64,000 nt of DNA from Gymnodinialimonas phycosphaerae (GTDB taxonomy: Bacteria > Pseudomonadota > Alphaproteobacteria > Rhodobacterales > Rhodobacteraceae): NCBI RefSeq assembly GCF_019195455.1, contig NZ_JAIMBW010000001.1, positions 3,128,001-3,192,000 of the forward strand. Reading direction: 5' to 3'. Numbering within the stretch: position 1 is the stretch's first letter; each line of letters opens with the position of its first letter. The translations under genes and the position numbers were made by a program. Below the pieces are notes generated by a model, which searched no databases, was not told the DNA's origin, and saw nothing but the letters and a program-made list of their open reading frames with translations. Below are positions 1 to 8,538 of the stretch, one piece after another.

Positions 1-243
1 GGGGACGTTGCTGGCATTGCATGCCTCTTCCGCAGTGGCGCAGGCCGCAACCAGTGTCACGAAGCCAAGGTTGGCCGCAGAACCGCGCAGGAAATGGAAA
101 TCCGCCGAGGTCGCCGTGTCCGGAGAAAGTTTCTCCAGCGTTTCCTGAAGTTCGGCCACGAACAGCATCGCCACGTCGGCGAAATCCTCTTCGCCGATGT
201 CCGTCCGCAATTCGTTCAAGCGATCCCAATCCACGTGATCCAT
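1..243 (-). CDS. HPt-domain phosphotransfer protein (C-terminus beyond window)
   Basis: The reading frame opens at an ATG at 243 on the minus strand and runs off the left edge, giving 81 visible residues. Residues 50-60 read HFLRGSAANLG, the classic histidine-phosphotransfer motif, with His50 as the likely phosphorylated residue in a four-helix bundle. HPt proteins relay phosphate between a sensor kinase and a receiver domain. The gene is divergent from a receiver-phosphatase gene at 395, which makes that receiver its obvious candidate partner (inference). The frame has no stop in the window, so the total length is unknown; single-domain HPt proteins are usually 100-120 residues. Confidence 0.85.
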   Translation of the reverse strand, partial: MDHVDWDRLNELRTDIGEEDFADVAMLFVAELQETLEKLSPDTATSADFHFLRGSAANLGFVTLVAACATAEEACNASNVP

Positions 244-394
244 GCTTAACCTCCGTTTATCCATCCCGCCAAAGGTAGCTCTGCAATTCTTAACAATTCG
301 GTGGGGTGCGTCGGGAAGTCCGTTCTAATTGTTCCATTCACGGCCCGTTAAAGAGAAAGGCCCATGGTGACGACGAATCAGACTGAGGAAAACC

Positions 395-1672
395 ATGGGG
401 GCAGCATTTCCCATCGAGACCACGGATCCACATCCCGATGCCCTGACGGTCCTTGTGCTGGATGACAGCCCGGCGCAACGCAACATGGTCTGCGCACTGC
501 TGCGGCGTTGGGGGCACACGGCGATCTCTACCGGCGACCCGGTGAAGGCGCTGACACTTGCGCGTGACCCTGCGATATCGCTGATTCTGTGTGACTGGAT
601 GATGCCCGAGATGACAGGGCCCGAATTTTGCCGTTGCCTGCGCGCGGAAGTGACCGAAACCTACCCCTATGTCATGCTGCTGACCTCCAACAACGAACGC
701 AGCGCCGTGGCCGAAGGGCTTGCGGCGGGGGCAGATGATTTCCTCAACAAACCCGTGCGCCCGCCCGAACTGCAAGCGCGCATGAACGCCGGCGCCCGGA
801 TCGTCGCCATGCAACAGGAGTTGCGCAAGAAGAACGGGCTACTGGAAACAACGCTGGACGAACTGCAACTGCTCTACACTGCGATCGACCGCGATCTGGA
901 CGAGGCGCGGCGCCTGCAAATGGCGCTGTTGCAAGATGCCCATCGCCCCTTCAACGGCGCGCGGGTGTCTTTGCTTCTGGAGGCAAGCGGCCATGTTGGC
1001 GGCGACATGGTGGGCTATTTCAACGTGACTCAGGATGTCATCGGGCTGTTCAGCATCGATGTGTCCGGGCACGGGGTGGCCTCGGCCATGCTGGCCGCGC
1101 GAATTGCCGGAATGCTGTCAGAGGCGTCGCCGGATCAGAACATCTCGCTGATACGGACGATAGACGGGACGCTCTGCGATTTGCCGCCTGATGTGGCGGC
1201 GGGTCGGATGAATGAACTGATGTTGAAAGAGGTACAGACCGATCGTTATTTCACCATCTGCATCGCTTTCGCGAACCTGCAAACTGGGGTTGTACGTATG
1301 GTACAGGCGGGGCACCCGCACCCCATGATCCTGCGCACCGACGGCCACGTGGACATGATCGGCGATGGCGGCCCGCCCGTGGGCCTGCTGCCTGAAATGC
1401 CTTTCACCTCGTTCGAGGTGCAATTGCATCCCGGGGATCGTCTGCTGCTTTATTCCGACGGGTTGACCGAATGCCCGGACCCCTCGGGGGAGATGCTGGA
1501 CGACGACGGGTTGATCGCCTTGATGGGGCAGCACCGCGACACGGATGGACCCGCCTTCCTGACGGCCCTGCGCAACGGGTTGGTGGATTTCGCCGGTCAC
1601 GAAGAATTCCCCGATGACCTTTCGGCCCTGCTGCTCAGCTTCGATGGACGCGGTCAGGCACCCGCCAGGTAG
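395..1672 (+). CDS. Response regulator with PP2C/SpoIIE-type phosphatase output
   Basis: The protein has 425 residues. Residues 19-135 are a receiver domain, with the acidic pair Asp23-Asp24, phosphoacceptor Asp67 (CDWMMPEM), Thr97 and Lys119 (LNKP). A short coiled-coil linker follows, then a SpoIIE/RsbU PP2C-like serine phosphatase domain from about 175 to 420, with metal-binding motifs GGDMVG, DVSGHG, SDGLTE and DDLSALLLS. Such proteins dephosphorylate anti-sigma-factor antagonists in partner-switching stress pathways. A GAGG ribosome site lies just before the ATG. No anti-sigma or STAS gene is seen beside it, so its substrate is unknown. The 3' end overlaps the convergent Nudix gene by 19 bases. 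Confidence 0.92.
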   Translation: MGAAFPIETTDPHPDALTVLVLDDSPAQRNMVCALLRRWGHTAISTGDPVKALTLARDPAISLILCDWMMPEMTGPEFCRCLRAEVTETYPYVMLLTSNNERSAVAEGLAAGADDFLNKPVRPPELQARMNAGARIVAMQQELRKKNGLLETTLDELQLLYTAIDRDLDEARRLQMALLQDAHRPFNGARVSLLLEASGHVGGDMVGYFNVTQDVIGLFSIDVSGHGVASAMLAARIAGMLSEASPDQNISLIRTIDGTLCDLPPDVAAGRMNELMLKEVQTDRYFTICIAFANLQTGVVRMVQAGHPHPMILRTDGHVDMIGDGGPPVGLLPEMPFTSFEVQLHPGDRLLLYSDGLTECPDPSGEMLDDDGLIALMGQHRDTDGPAFLTALRNGLVDFAGHEEFPDDLSALLLSFDGRGQAPAR

Positions 1673-2097
1673 CGCGCGACAAAGTGACGGTCGCCTGCAA
1701 CAGCAAGCTTTTCCAACGCCACGTCCCACGGCAGGAACACCGCCGTGTGCCCGGGCTCGGTCGGGGCAGACCAGCGTCGTCCAAGGCGTGCCGCATAGAT
1801 GTGGCATTGCTTGTGCGCGTAGCGGCCATAATCGGGCATGAAGGTATAGCGATGGCACATGCCAAGCCGACGCAGCGAATGGATGCGGTGGCCGGTTTCC
1901 TCCATCACCTCGCGATGAAGCGCGGCAAGGGGCTGCTCTCCGGGGTCGATGCCGCCGCCGGGCAGTTGCAGTTCCGGGTAAGGCGCCTCCTGGAAGCTGG
2001 CCAGAAGACCATCGCCCGCGTGGATGATCGCGTAGACACCGGGGCGTGGGGGGTACTTGCGACCCGGTTCGGGCCATTGTCCAAAACGTCTGTTCAT
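1654..2097 (-). CDS. Nudix hydrolase
   Basis: A 147-residue protein starting MNRRFGQWPE. It carries a complete Nudix box, G-x5-E-x7-REVMEETGH, following LQLPGGGIDPGE, which binds divalent metal and cleaves nucleoside diphosphate-linked substrates. The arrangement of a short N-terminal strand (GVYAII), the Nudix box and a proline-rich tail resembles small Nudix proteins of the ADP-ribose/NTP type, but the substrate cannot be read from sequence. An in-frame extension up to 2325 exists but is arginine- and proline-rich and antisense to kdsD, so it was not used. The gene is convergent with the phosphatase gene and divergent from kdsD. Confidence 0.88.
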   Translation of the reverse strand: MNRRFGQWPEPGRKYPPRPGVYAIIHAGDGLLASFQEAPYPELQLPGGGIDPGEQPLAALHREVMEETGHRIHSLRRLGMCHRYTFMPDYGRYAHKQCHIYAARLGRRWSAPTEPGHTAVFLPWDVALEKLAVAGDRHFVARYLAGA

Positions 2098-2192
2098 GGG
2101 GCATGTTCTGGCACGGGCAGGCACGGGCGAAAAGGCAATCCTCTCGTCAGGGGCCTCTCGCCAAGCGCGCGCGGCTCCGCTAAAGGGCGGAT

Positions 2193-3158
2193 ATGTCCAG
2201 TCATACCCCCCAATCCCTGCGCGACACCGGGGCGCGCGTATTGCACACCGAGGCCCGCGCCGTCGGCGCGCTGGCCGACGCCCTGCCCGATGATTTCGCC
2301 CCGGCGGCCGAGGCAATCCTGGCAACCAAGGGTCGTGTGATCCTGTGCGGCATCGGCAAATCAGGCCATATCAGCCGCAAGATCAGCGCCACCTTCGCCT
2401 CCACCGGGACGCCCTCGGCCTTTGTTCATGCAGCCGAGGCCAGCCATGGCGATTTGGGCATGGTGATGCCGGGCGATCTGGTGATCGCAATCTCGAACTC
2501 CGGCGAGACGACGGAATTGGGCGACATCATCGCCCACGTCGCCCGCTTCTCGATCCCGTTGATCGCGATCTCGAAGATGCCGGACAGCACGCTGATGCGC
2601 GCGGCCGATTACCGCCTGACCCTGCCAGCGGCGGAGGAGGCCTGCGCATTGGGTATGGCGCCCACCACCTCCACCACCCTCGCGCTGGCACTTGGCGACG
2701 CGCTGGCCGTCGCGGTGATGGAGAGCCGTGGCTTCCTGCCCGAGCAGTTCCGCACCTTCCATCCCGGCGGCAAACTGGGGGCGCAGCTATCCACCGTTGC
2801 GCAGCTGATGCACGGATCCAACGCCCTGCCGCTGGTGGATGCCGCAACGCCGATGGCGGAAACGCTGGTGGTGATGAGCGCGAAGAGCTTCGGCATCGCA
2901 GGCGTGCTGGAACGTGGCGTGCTGACCGGCGTGATCTCGGACGGCGATCTGCGGCGCAACATCGCCCATTTGACGGACCACACGGCGGGTGAGGTCGCGA
3001 CGAAGCAACCGCGCACCATCGCGCCGGAAACGCTCGCGGCCGAAGCGATGGGTATGATGGCCGCCCACAAGATCACCGCATTGTTCGTGGTGGACAAGGA
3101 CGCACGGCCCATTGGGATCATTCACCTGCACGACCTTCTGCGCGCGGGCCTGGCATAG
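2193..3158 (+). CDS. kdsD: Arabinose-5-phosphate isomerase (KpsF/GutQ family)
   Basis: 321 residues with an N-terminal SIS sugar-isomerase domain (about 35-175: GIGKSGHISRK, SNSGETTEL, GMAPTTSTT) followed by two CBS domains (about 205-320; ISDGDLRRN is typical). The family interconverts ribulose 5-phosphate and arabinose 5-phosphate, the first step toward Kdo of lipopolysaccharide or capsule. Length and domain order match the family. It sits beside the polysaccharide precursor cluster at 3.8-9.9 kb, consistent with supply of Kdo for the envelope, although no other Kdo gene is in the window. Confidence 0.94.
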   Translation: MSSHTPQSLRDTGARVLHTEARAVGALADALPDDFAPAAEAILATKGRVILCGIGKSGHISRKISATFASTGTPSAFVHAAEASHGDLGMVMPGDLVIAISNSGETTELGDIIAHVARFSIPLIAISKMPDSTLMRAADYRLTLPAAEEACALGMAPTTSTTLALALGDALAVAVMESRGFLPEQFRTFHPGGKLGAQLSTVAQLMHGSNALPLVDAATPMAETLVVMSAKSFGIAGVLERGVLTGVISDGDLRRNIAHLTDHTAGEVATKQPRTIAPETLAAEAMGMMAAHKITALFVVDKDARPIGIIHLHDLLRAGLA

Positions 3159-3276
3159 GGTCGAAAACGGCCCCAAAATCGTTGATTTCATCCGGCGATG
3201 TCAAAGATCCACCTGCCGCGTGACACCGCCGTGAATATCCCTCGGGCATTAGGGCAAACAGCCTCGGCCCAACAAA

Positions 3277-3308
3277 GACCCCCGGCACGCGGGTGCGCAC
3301 CGGGGGTC
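3277..3308 (-). terminator. Rho-independent terminator-like hairpin
   Basis: The arms GACCCCCGG (3277-3285) and CCGGGGGTC (3300-3308) pair perfectly around a 14-base loop. Read on the minus strand the stem is followed by TTTGTTGGG, a weak U-rich tail. It lies 26 bases past the stop codon of the small exported protein gene (3335-3649). Confidence 0.7.
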
Positions 3309-3334
3309 AAAGTCAGATGTCACTTGTCGATCAG

Positions 3335-3649
3335 TTAGCTGTCGGAGCCGACACCTTCGTCGTCAGCTTCTTCCAGCTCTTCGAAGATCTCGCCGGCGAA
3401 CTCGGGCTCACCGTCCACGCCGGTCACACAGTCTACGCGCGCAAGAACCATATCTTCGCTTTCGTTCTCCATCTCGACGGTGGGGTTCATACATTCCTCC
3501 TCACCCGAGATGACGGTGCCTTCGCGGACTTCCGACGGCGTGTCGGCATCGGCGTTCAGGATTTCTTCGGCCGTCTCGTTCGTCGTTTGGGCGAAGGTAG
3601 GGGCGGACATGATAGCGGTGGCGGCGGCGATAAGAGCAAAGCGGGTCAT
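3335..3649 (-). CDS. Small acidic exported protein, unknown function
   Basis: A 104-residue protein beginning MTRFALIAAATAIMSAPTFAQ, a clear Sec signal peptide with likely cleavage after the AxA-like end near residue 20. The start was chosen because AGGAAAT lies just upstream of this ATG; the frame continues 24 residues further upstream without a plausible ribosome site. The mature part is very rich in Glu and Asp (EEILEAD-type runs and an EELEEADDEG tail) and has two cysteines, in EEECMNP and RVDCVTG, that could form a disulfide. No family was recognised. The gene stands alone, with its own terminator-like hairpin. Confidence 0.8.
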   Translation of the reverse strand: MTRFALIAAATAIMSAPTFAQTTNETAEEILNADADTPSEVREGTVISGEEECMNPTVEMENESEDMVLARVDCVTGVDGEPEFAGEIFEELEEADDEGVGSDS

Positions 3650-3823
3650 GTTAATTTCCTTTCGTGTTGCATTGGTTGAACAACACGCCGCCCCCCCAAA
3701 AGGTTGCACGAAAAAGAACAATAAAATCAGGGACGTTCCCTGAAAAGTTCTGGAACCGCCTTATTCCATTGAAAAAATCGGGCCCGCAAAACGCAAGAAT
3801 TTTTCGCGATTCAGGCTCCCGTC

Positions 3824-5128
3824 CTACCGGCCGACGCCTGCGTAGGCCTCGAAGCCTGCGCGTTTGGCGTCGTGGGCGGAGTAGACGTTGCGCAGGTCGG
3901 CCATGCGCGGGGTCGCCATCTTTTTCGCCAACTTCTTCAGGTCCAGCGCCCGGAACTCGTTCCATTCCGTCAGGACCACCACAAGGTCCGCATTCTGGGC
4001 CGACTTGTAGGGATCCTCCACCCAATTCACGCCGGGCAGAAGCGCCTCGCCCTCGCGGAAGCCCTGCGGGTCCACGACACGCACCTTGGCCCCGCCGCCC
4101 ACCAGCGCGGGCACGATGGTCAGCGACGGCGCGTCGCGCATGTCGTCGGTGTTGGGCTTGAAGGTCACCCCCAGCACAGAAATCACCTTGCCGTTGAACG
4201 ACCCGTCGCAGAGGTCACGCAGCTTCTCGATCATCCGCAGCTTCACGCTGTCGTTCACGCGGATGACCGTCTCCACGATGCTTTGCGGCACGGCGTGATC
4301 CTGACCGATCCGCGCCAAAGCTGACGTGTCCTTCGGGAAGCACGAGCCGCCATAGCCGGGGCCCGCGTGCAGGAACTTGTTGCCGATGCGCCCGTCCATG
4401 CCGATGCCCTTGGAGACTTCCTTCACATCCGCGCCGACCTTTTCACAGAGCGCTGCGATCTCGTTGATGAAAGTGATCTTCGTGGCGAGGAACGCGTTGG
4501 CGGCGTATTTGATCATCTCCGCGGACTCCAGATCCGTGGTCACGACGGGGAAGTCGCGCAGGAACAGGGGGCGGTAGATCTCGTCCATTACCTCGGACGC
4601 GCGCGGGGTCTGCACGCCCACGACGACCCGGTCGGGCCGCATGAAATCATCAATCGCGGCACCTTCACGCAGGAATTCGGGGTTGGAGGCGACGTCGAAT
4701 TCCAGATCCGGGCGCGCCTTGGCGACGACCTGCTTGACCTTGCGGTTGGTGCCGACGGGAACGGTGGATTTGGTGACGATCACGGCGTAGCCGGTCATCG
4801 CATGGGCGACTTCCTCGGCCGCGGCCATCACGTAGGTCAGGTCCGCATGGCCATCGCCGCGGCGCGTCGGCGTGCCGACCGCGATGAACACCGCATCGGC
4901 GCCGTCCACGGCAGAGGCCAGGTCAGTGGTAAAGGAAAGCCGCCCCCCGTCGACGTTCTTGGCCATCAGCGCATCAAGGCCGGGCTCGTAGATCGGCACG
5001 TCGCCCGCGTTCAGCATCTCGATCTTGCGGGGGTCCTTGTCGACGCAGATCACGTCATGGCCAAAGTCCGAGAAACAGACGCCAGAGACAAGGCCAACAT
5101 AGCCAGTACCAATCATCGTGATACGCAT
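3824..5128 (-). CDS. ugd: UDP-glucose 6-dehydrogenase
   Basis: 434 residues, the usual length. The N-terminus MRITMIGTGYVGLVSG is the NAD-binding Rossmann motif. Other hallmarks are VGTPTRRGDGHADL, TVPVGTNRK, SNPEFLREGAAIDDF, the catalytic-cysteine segment GPGYGGSCFPKD, and a C-terminal UDP-binding domain with VLGVTFKPNTDDMRDAPS. It oxidises UDP-glucose to UDP-glucuronate using two NAD+. It is the last gene of the operon galE, UDP-glucuronate epimerase-like, ugd, so the three genes make UDP-Gal, UDP-GlcA and UDP-GalA for surface polysaccharide. A structured repeat sits in the short gap to the upstream gene. Confidence 0.96.
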   Translation of the reverse strand: MRITMIGTGYVGLVSGVCFSDFGHDVICVDKDPRKIEMLNAGDVPIYEPGLDALMAKNVDGGRLSFTTDLASAVDGADAVFIAVGTPTRRGDGHADLTYVMAAAEEVAHAMTGYAVIVTKSTVPVGTNRKVKQVVAKARPDLEFDVASNPEFLREGAAIDDFMRPDRVVVGVQTPRASEVMDEIYRPLFLRDFPVVTTDLESAEMIKYAANAFLATKITFINEIAALCEKVGADVKEVSKGIGMDGRIGNKFLHAGPGYGGSCFPKDTSALARIGQDHAVPQSIVETVIRVNDSVKLRMIEKLRDLCDGSFNGKVISVLGVTFKPNTDDMRDAPSLTIVPALVGGGAKVRVVDPQGFREGEALLPGVNWVEDPYKSAQNADLVVVLTEWNEFRALDLKKLAKKMATPRMADLRNVYSAHDAKRAGFEAYAGVGR

Positions 5129-5146
5129 AAGGTGAATTCCTTTCTA

Positions 5147-5176
5147 GCCCTACCGCGCTGCGCGCTACTTGAGGGC
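5147..5176. repeat. Dispersed double-hairpin repeat, variant copy
   Basis: The arms GCCCT (5147-5151) and AGGGC (5172-5176) enclose the inner arms GCGC (5155-5158) and GCGC (5162-5165), with fixed linkers ACC, TGC and TACTTG. The tandem copies at 8539-8652 have the same layout and linkers, but their arms are GCGCT/AGCGC and GCCC/GGGC. Each stem therefore differs by one swapped pair that keeps pairing. The copy lies within the 52-base gap between the epimerase stop codon and the ugd start, so it is transcribed within that operon. Confidence 0.75.
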
Positions 5177-5180
5177 GACT

Positions 5181-6179
5181 TCAGATTATATAGTAGTCGC
5201 GATACCACGCGACGAAATGGGCGACACCCTCGGGCACTTGGGTCCGGGGTTTGTATTGCGTCAGGTGCTGCAACAGGCTGGCGTCGGCCCAGGTGGCATG
5301 AACGTCGCCGGGTTGCATCTCCATCATGTTCTTCTCGGCGGTGATCCCGGTGGCGGTCTCGATTGCGCCGATGAAATCCATCAACGGGACGGATTCCGAA
5401 TTGCCGATGTTCACCACGCGGTAGGGCGCGACCGGGCTCAGGCTGTCGCCCTCCACCGGATCATCACCGGGAACCGCTTCGATCAAGCGCACGATACCGT
5501 CGACCAAATCGGTCACATAGGTGAAGTCGCGCGACATCTCGCCGTGGTTGTAGACGTCGATGGGGCGGCCTTCCAGGATCGCCTTGGTGAACTTGTGCGG
5601 CGCCATGTCGGGGCGGCCCCATGGGCCATAGACGGTGAAGAAGCGGAACATCGTCGTGGGCAGGTCATAAAGGTGCGCGTAGCTGTGGGCCATCGACTCG
5701 TTGGCCTTCTTGGTCGCCGCGTAGAACGAGACCTGGTGATCGGTCTTCATCGTCTCGACGTAGGGCATTTCAGTGTTCGCCCCGTAGGCGGATGAGGTGC
5801 TGGCCAGCAGCGAATGGGCGGGCGGGAAGGCGCGCATCGCCTCCAGCAGGCGGAAGGTGCCGATCAGGTTGGCTTCCACGTAGCTTTCGGGGTTTTCGAT
5901 CGAATAGCGCACGCCCGCTTGCGCGGCGAGGTGGATCACCGCCTCCGGGCGATGCGCCTTGAACAGATCATGCAGGACGCCGGGCGTCTCGATCCGGGCT
6001 TGAACGGGCGTGAAAGCCTCGCTCTCCATCAGCATCGCAAGTCGCGCATCCTTCAGCGCAACCTCGTAATAATCGGTCATCGCGTCGATGCCGACGACCT
6101 TCCAGCCGTCGGCCAGAAGTCGCGCACAAAGGTGGTAGCCGATGAACCCGGCGGAACCTGTGACAAGGGCCGTTCTCAT
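5181..6179 (-). CDS. NAD-dependent epimerase, UDP-glucuronate 4-epimerase-like
   Basis: 332 residues starting MRTALVTGSAGFIGYHL, an extended short-chain dehydrogenase with the GxxGxxG nucleotide motif. Catalytic features are STSSAYG and the Tyr-x3-Lys pair in FYAATKKANE. The segments FFTVYGPWGRPDMA and DVYNHGEMSRDFTYVTDLV match the bacterial UDP-glucuronate 4-epimerase (LpsL/Cap1J-like) group, which makes UDP-galacturonate. The start overlaps the galE stop by four bases (ATGA), showing translational coupling, and ugd follows; a ugd neighbour supports UDP-GlcA as substrate. Confidence 0.9.
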   Translation of the reverse strand: MRTALVTGSAGFIGYHLCARLLADGWKVVGIDAMTDYYEVALKDARLAMLMESEAFTPVQARIETPGVLHDLFKAHRPEAVIHLAAQAGVRYSIENPESYVEANLIGTFRLLEAMRAFPPAHSLLASTSSAYGANTEMPYVETMKTDHQVSFYAATKKANESMAHSYAHLYDLPTTMFRFFTVYGPWGRPDMAPHKFTKAILEGRPIDVYNHGEMSRDFTYVTDLVDGIVRLIEAVPGDDPVEGDSLSPVAPYRVVNIGNSESVPLMDFIGAIETATGITAEKNMMEMQPGDVHATWADASLLQHLTQYKPRTQVPEGVAHFVAWYRDYYII

Positions 6180-7201
6180 TGCTCGGGCTCCTCCTGGCTG
6201 TGGGGCCCGACGATCCACGCCCAACTGGAAGCGCACATTTCATCAAGGCTCTTTTCCGTACGGAAGCCCAGAACTTCCTCTGCCTTGTCGGCCTTCGCCA
6301 CATAGATCGGCACGTCGCCTGCGCGACGCTCGACGATGCGGCTGGGGATGTCACGATTGGAGGCGCGCTTGTAGGCGGCCACAACTTCCATCACCGAATT
6401 GCCGATCCCGGTGCCAAGGTTCACGAGGTGGTTTTTACTGTCCCCCAAGAGGGCGGCAAGTGAAAGGACGTGCCCGCGCGCAAGGTCTTCGACGTGGATA
6501 TAATCCCGCACGCCGGTGCCGTCGGGAGTGTCGTAGTCATCGCCAAAAACCTGAAGCTCATCCAATTCGCCAGCGGCGACCTTGGCGATATAGGGCATCA
6601 GGTTGTTGGGAATGTCGCGCGGGTCCTCGCCGATCATATGACTGGAATGGGCTCCGGCGGGGTTGAAGTAGCGCAGGATACCGATGTTCCAGCGGTCATC
6701 AGCGGCGGCCAGTTGGCCCAGGATCTGTTCGCCGGAAATCTTGGTCTGGCCGTAGGGGTTCATCGCGCGAAACTCGGCGGTTTCCGGCGTCGGCGTCTCG
6801 TCGGGGACGCCGTAGACGGTGGCGGACGACGAGAACACGATCTTCCGGCACCCCGCCGCATCCATCACCCGCAGCAGGTTGATCAAACCGCTGATGTTGA
6901 CGTCGAAGTAGTCCAACGGCCTGTCGACGGACTCACTGACCGCCTTCAGGGCCGCGAAATGCACCACCGCGTCGAATTGGTGTTCCGAGAACAGCCCACC
7001 CAGCGTCGTGGCGTCGCGCACATCGGCTTCGGCCACGTTCACCGGCTTGCCCGTCAAGGCCTCCAGCCTCTCCACGACGGACCTGTTGGCGTTCTGGAAA
7101 TTGTCGAGAATCGTCACCTCATACCCGGCCTCGATCAAGGCCACATAGGTATGAGAGCCGATGTACCCGGCACCACCCGTCAAAAGAATATGTTCTGCCA
7201 T
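6176..7201 (-). CDS. galE: UDP-glucose 4-epimerase
   Basis: 341 residues. The N-terminus MAEHILLTGGAGYIGSHTYVAL is the GalE signature with the NAD-binding glycine motif. The catalytic segments SSSATVYG and YGQTKISGEQ give the Ser/Thr and Tyr-x3-Lys residues, and LRYFNPAGAHSSHMIGEDP is the typical substrate-binding stretch. It interconverts UDP-glucose and UDP-galactose. It is the first gene of a three-gene minus-strand operon, divergent from a polysaccharide export gene, which places it in extracellular polysaccharide synthesis. Confidence 0.96.
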   Translation of the reverse strand: MAEHILLTGGAGYIGSHTYVALIEAGYEVTILDNFQNANRSVVERLEALTGKPVNVAEADVRDATTLGGLFSEHQFDAVVHFAALKAVSESVDRPLDYFDVNISGLINLLRVMDAAGCRKIVFSSSATVYGVPDETPTPETAEFRAMNPYGQTKISGEQILGQLAAADDRWNIGILRYFNPAGAHSSHMIGEDPRDIPNNLMPYIAKVAAGELDELQVFGDDYDTPDGTGVRDYIHVEDLARGHVLSLAALLGDSKNHLVNLGTGIGNSVMEVVAAYKRASNRDIPSRIVERRAGDVPIYVAKADKAEEVLGFRTEKSLDEMCASSWAWIVGPHSQEEPEQ

Positions 7202-7421
7202 CCGCGGTGTGCCTTGCCCGACCTGCCGTCTTCGTGTTGCGACCCGATTGCCACGGAACAGCCCCTGCCGTCAAAGGCCTAGGGCATGTTTCATCGTCTA
7301 GGATAATTATGCATCGCCCCCACCGGAATGCGCGTCGCGCCGTTGACGGCACGCGGCGGCCCTGTAAACGTCATCTCTAATCAAAGGTTTGTCACCTAAT
7401 TTGGGGGGATCTCTGACGCCC

Positions 7422-8537
7422 ATGGCCCGATTGCGGTTTTCTTCGGTTATGGCGTTCGCCATGATGTCGCTGGTCCTTGTGGCTTGCGATGCGCTGCCCC
7501 GTGGCGCACCGGTCGAGCGTGAGGTGACCGAGGCTGCCAGCGGCGAGGTTGCCGATTTCGCCGTCTACCCCGTGACCCGTGATTTCCTTGGCATCCTTGC
7601 CGAATGGCCCGCCACCGGAGAGCGTCACCTGACCTGGATCCCCACCTCGGGCGGGGCGCGCACGCAGGTCATCGCCTCGGGCGACCAGTTGCGATTGACG
7701 GTCTGGGACAGCGCCGATGACAGCCTGCTGACCAATGGTGAGGCCTCTGCCGTGATCGAGGCCCTGACCGTGGGCCCCGATGGCACGATCTTCGTGCCCT
7801 ACGTTGGCAATGTCCGCCTGTCGGGCATGTCCACGCAGCTGGCCCGTGAGCGGTTGCAGGAAGAGATCGACATCATCGCGCCCTCTGCGCAGGTCCAGCT
7901 GGAACTGGTAGAGGGTCGCACAAACTCCATCGATCTGGTCGGCGGTGTCGGCGCGCCCGGGCGTCTTCCGATGCCGGATCGGAACTACACCGTCTTGAAC
8001 GCCATCGCGGATGCGGGCGGCGTCAGGGCGGGGATGGAGAACCCGCAGATCCGGCTGATCCGCGCAGGGTCGATCTACGGCACCTCGATCGATCGCCTGT
8101 TTGCAGAGCCGGGCCTTGATACGCTGCTGCGCGGCGGGGACCGGGTCATTGTAGAAGACGATCGCCGCTATTTCCTGTCGCTCGGCGCGGCAGGGCAACA
8201 GAACCAGCATGGGTTCCCACAGGACCATGTGACCGCGCTGGATGCGCTGGCGATCATCGGCGGCGTTGAAAGCCGTCGGGGTGATCCGGGTGGTATCCTG
8301 ATCCTGCGCGAGTATCCAACGTCAGCCGTGCGCACCGATACGCGCGGCCCCACTCAATCGCGCGTGGTGTTTTCTCTGGATATGACGAATGCGGACGGCC
8401 TGTTCTCGGCCCGCAACTTCCGCATCTATCCCGGCGATCTGGTGCTGGTCACGGAAAGCCCTGTGACTGGTGTGCAGACGATCTTCGGCCTGATCGGGTC
8501 TGCCTTCGGACTGGTTGGGGCAGCGAATAATCTTTAA
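7422..8537 (+). CDS. Polysaccharide export outer-membrane lipoprotein (Wza/KpsD type)
   Basis: 371 residues starting MARLRFSSVMAFAMM. A lipoprotein signal peptide ends in LVLVAC (lipobox, Cys near residue 22). A Poly_export domain follows (ASGDQLRLTVWD through VGPDGTIFVPYVGNVRLSG), then SLBB-like repeats (VDLVGGVGAPGRLPMPDRN and FFLSLGAAGQQNQHGFPQD-like segments) and a hydrophobic C-terminal helix. Such proteins form the outer-membrane exit channel for capsule or exopolysaccharide. A GGGGGGA ribosome site lies upstream of this ATG; a TTG at 7389 would add 11 residues but has no ribosome site. The gene is divergent from galE. No Wzc-like copolymerase is in the window. Confidence 0.9.
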   Translation: MARLRFSSVMAFAMMSLVLVACDALPRGAPVEREVTEAASGEVADFAVYPVTRDFLGILAEWPATGERHLTWIPTSGGARTQVIASGDQLRLTVWDSADDSLLTNGEASAVIEALTVGPDGTIFVPYVGNVRLSGMSTQLARERLQEEIDIIAPSAQVQLELVEGRTNSIDLVGGVGAPGRLPMPDRNYTVLNAIADAGGVRAGMENPQIRLIRAGSIYGTSIDRLFAEPGLDTLLRGGDRVIVEDDRRYFLSLGAAGQQNQHGFPQDHVTALDALAIIGGVESRRGDPGGILILREYPTSAVRTDTRGPTQSRVVFSLDMTNADGLFSARNFRIYPGDLVLVTESPVTGVQTIFGLIGSAFGLVGAANNL

Positions 8538-8538
8538 T

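Noticed and set aside
4367..5344. Plus-strand open frame of 325 codons opposite ugd
   Set aside because: Antisense to ugd; no ribosome site and no conserved domain.
7389..7421. TTG start for the export lipoprotein
   Set aside because: It would add 11 residues before the signal peptide and has no ribosome site; the ATG at 7422 has GGGGGGA upstream.
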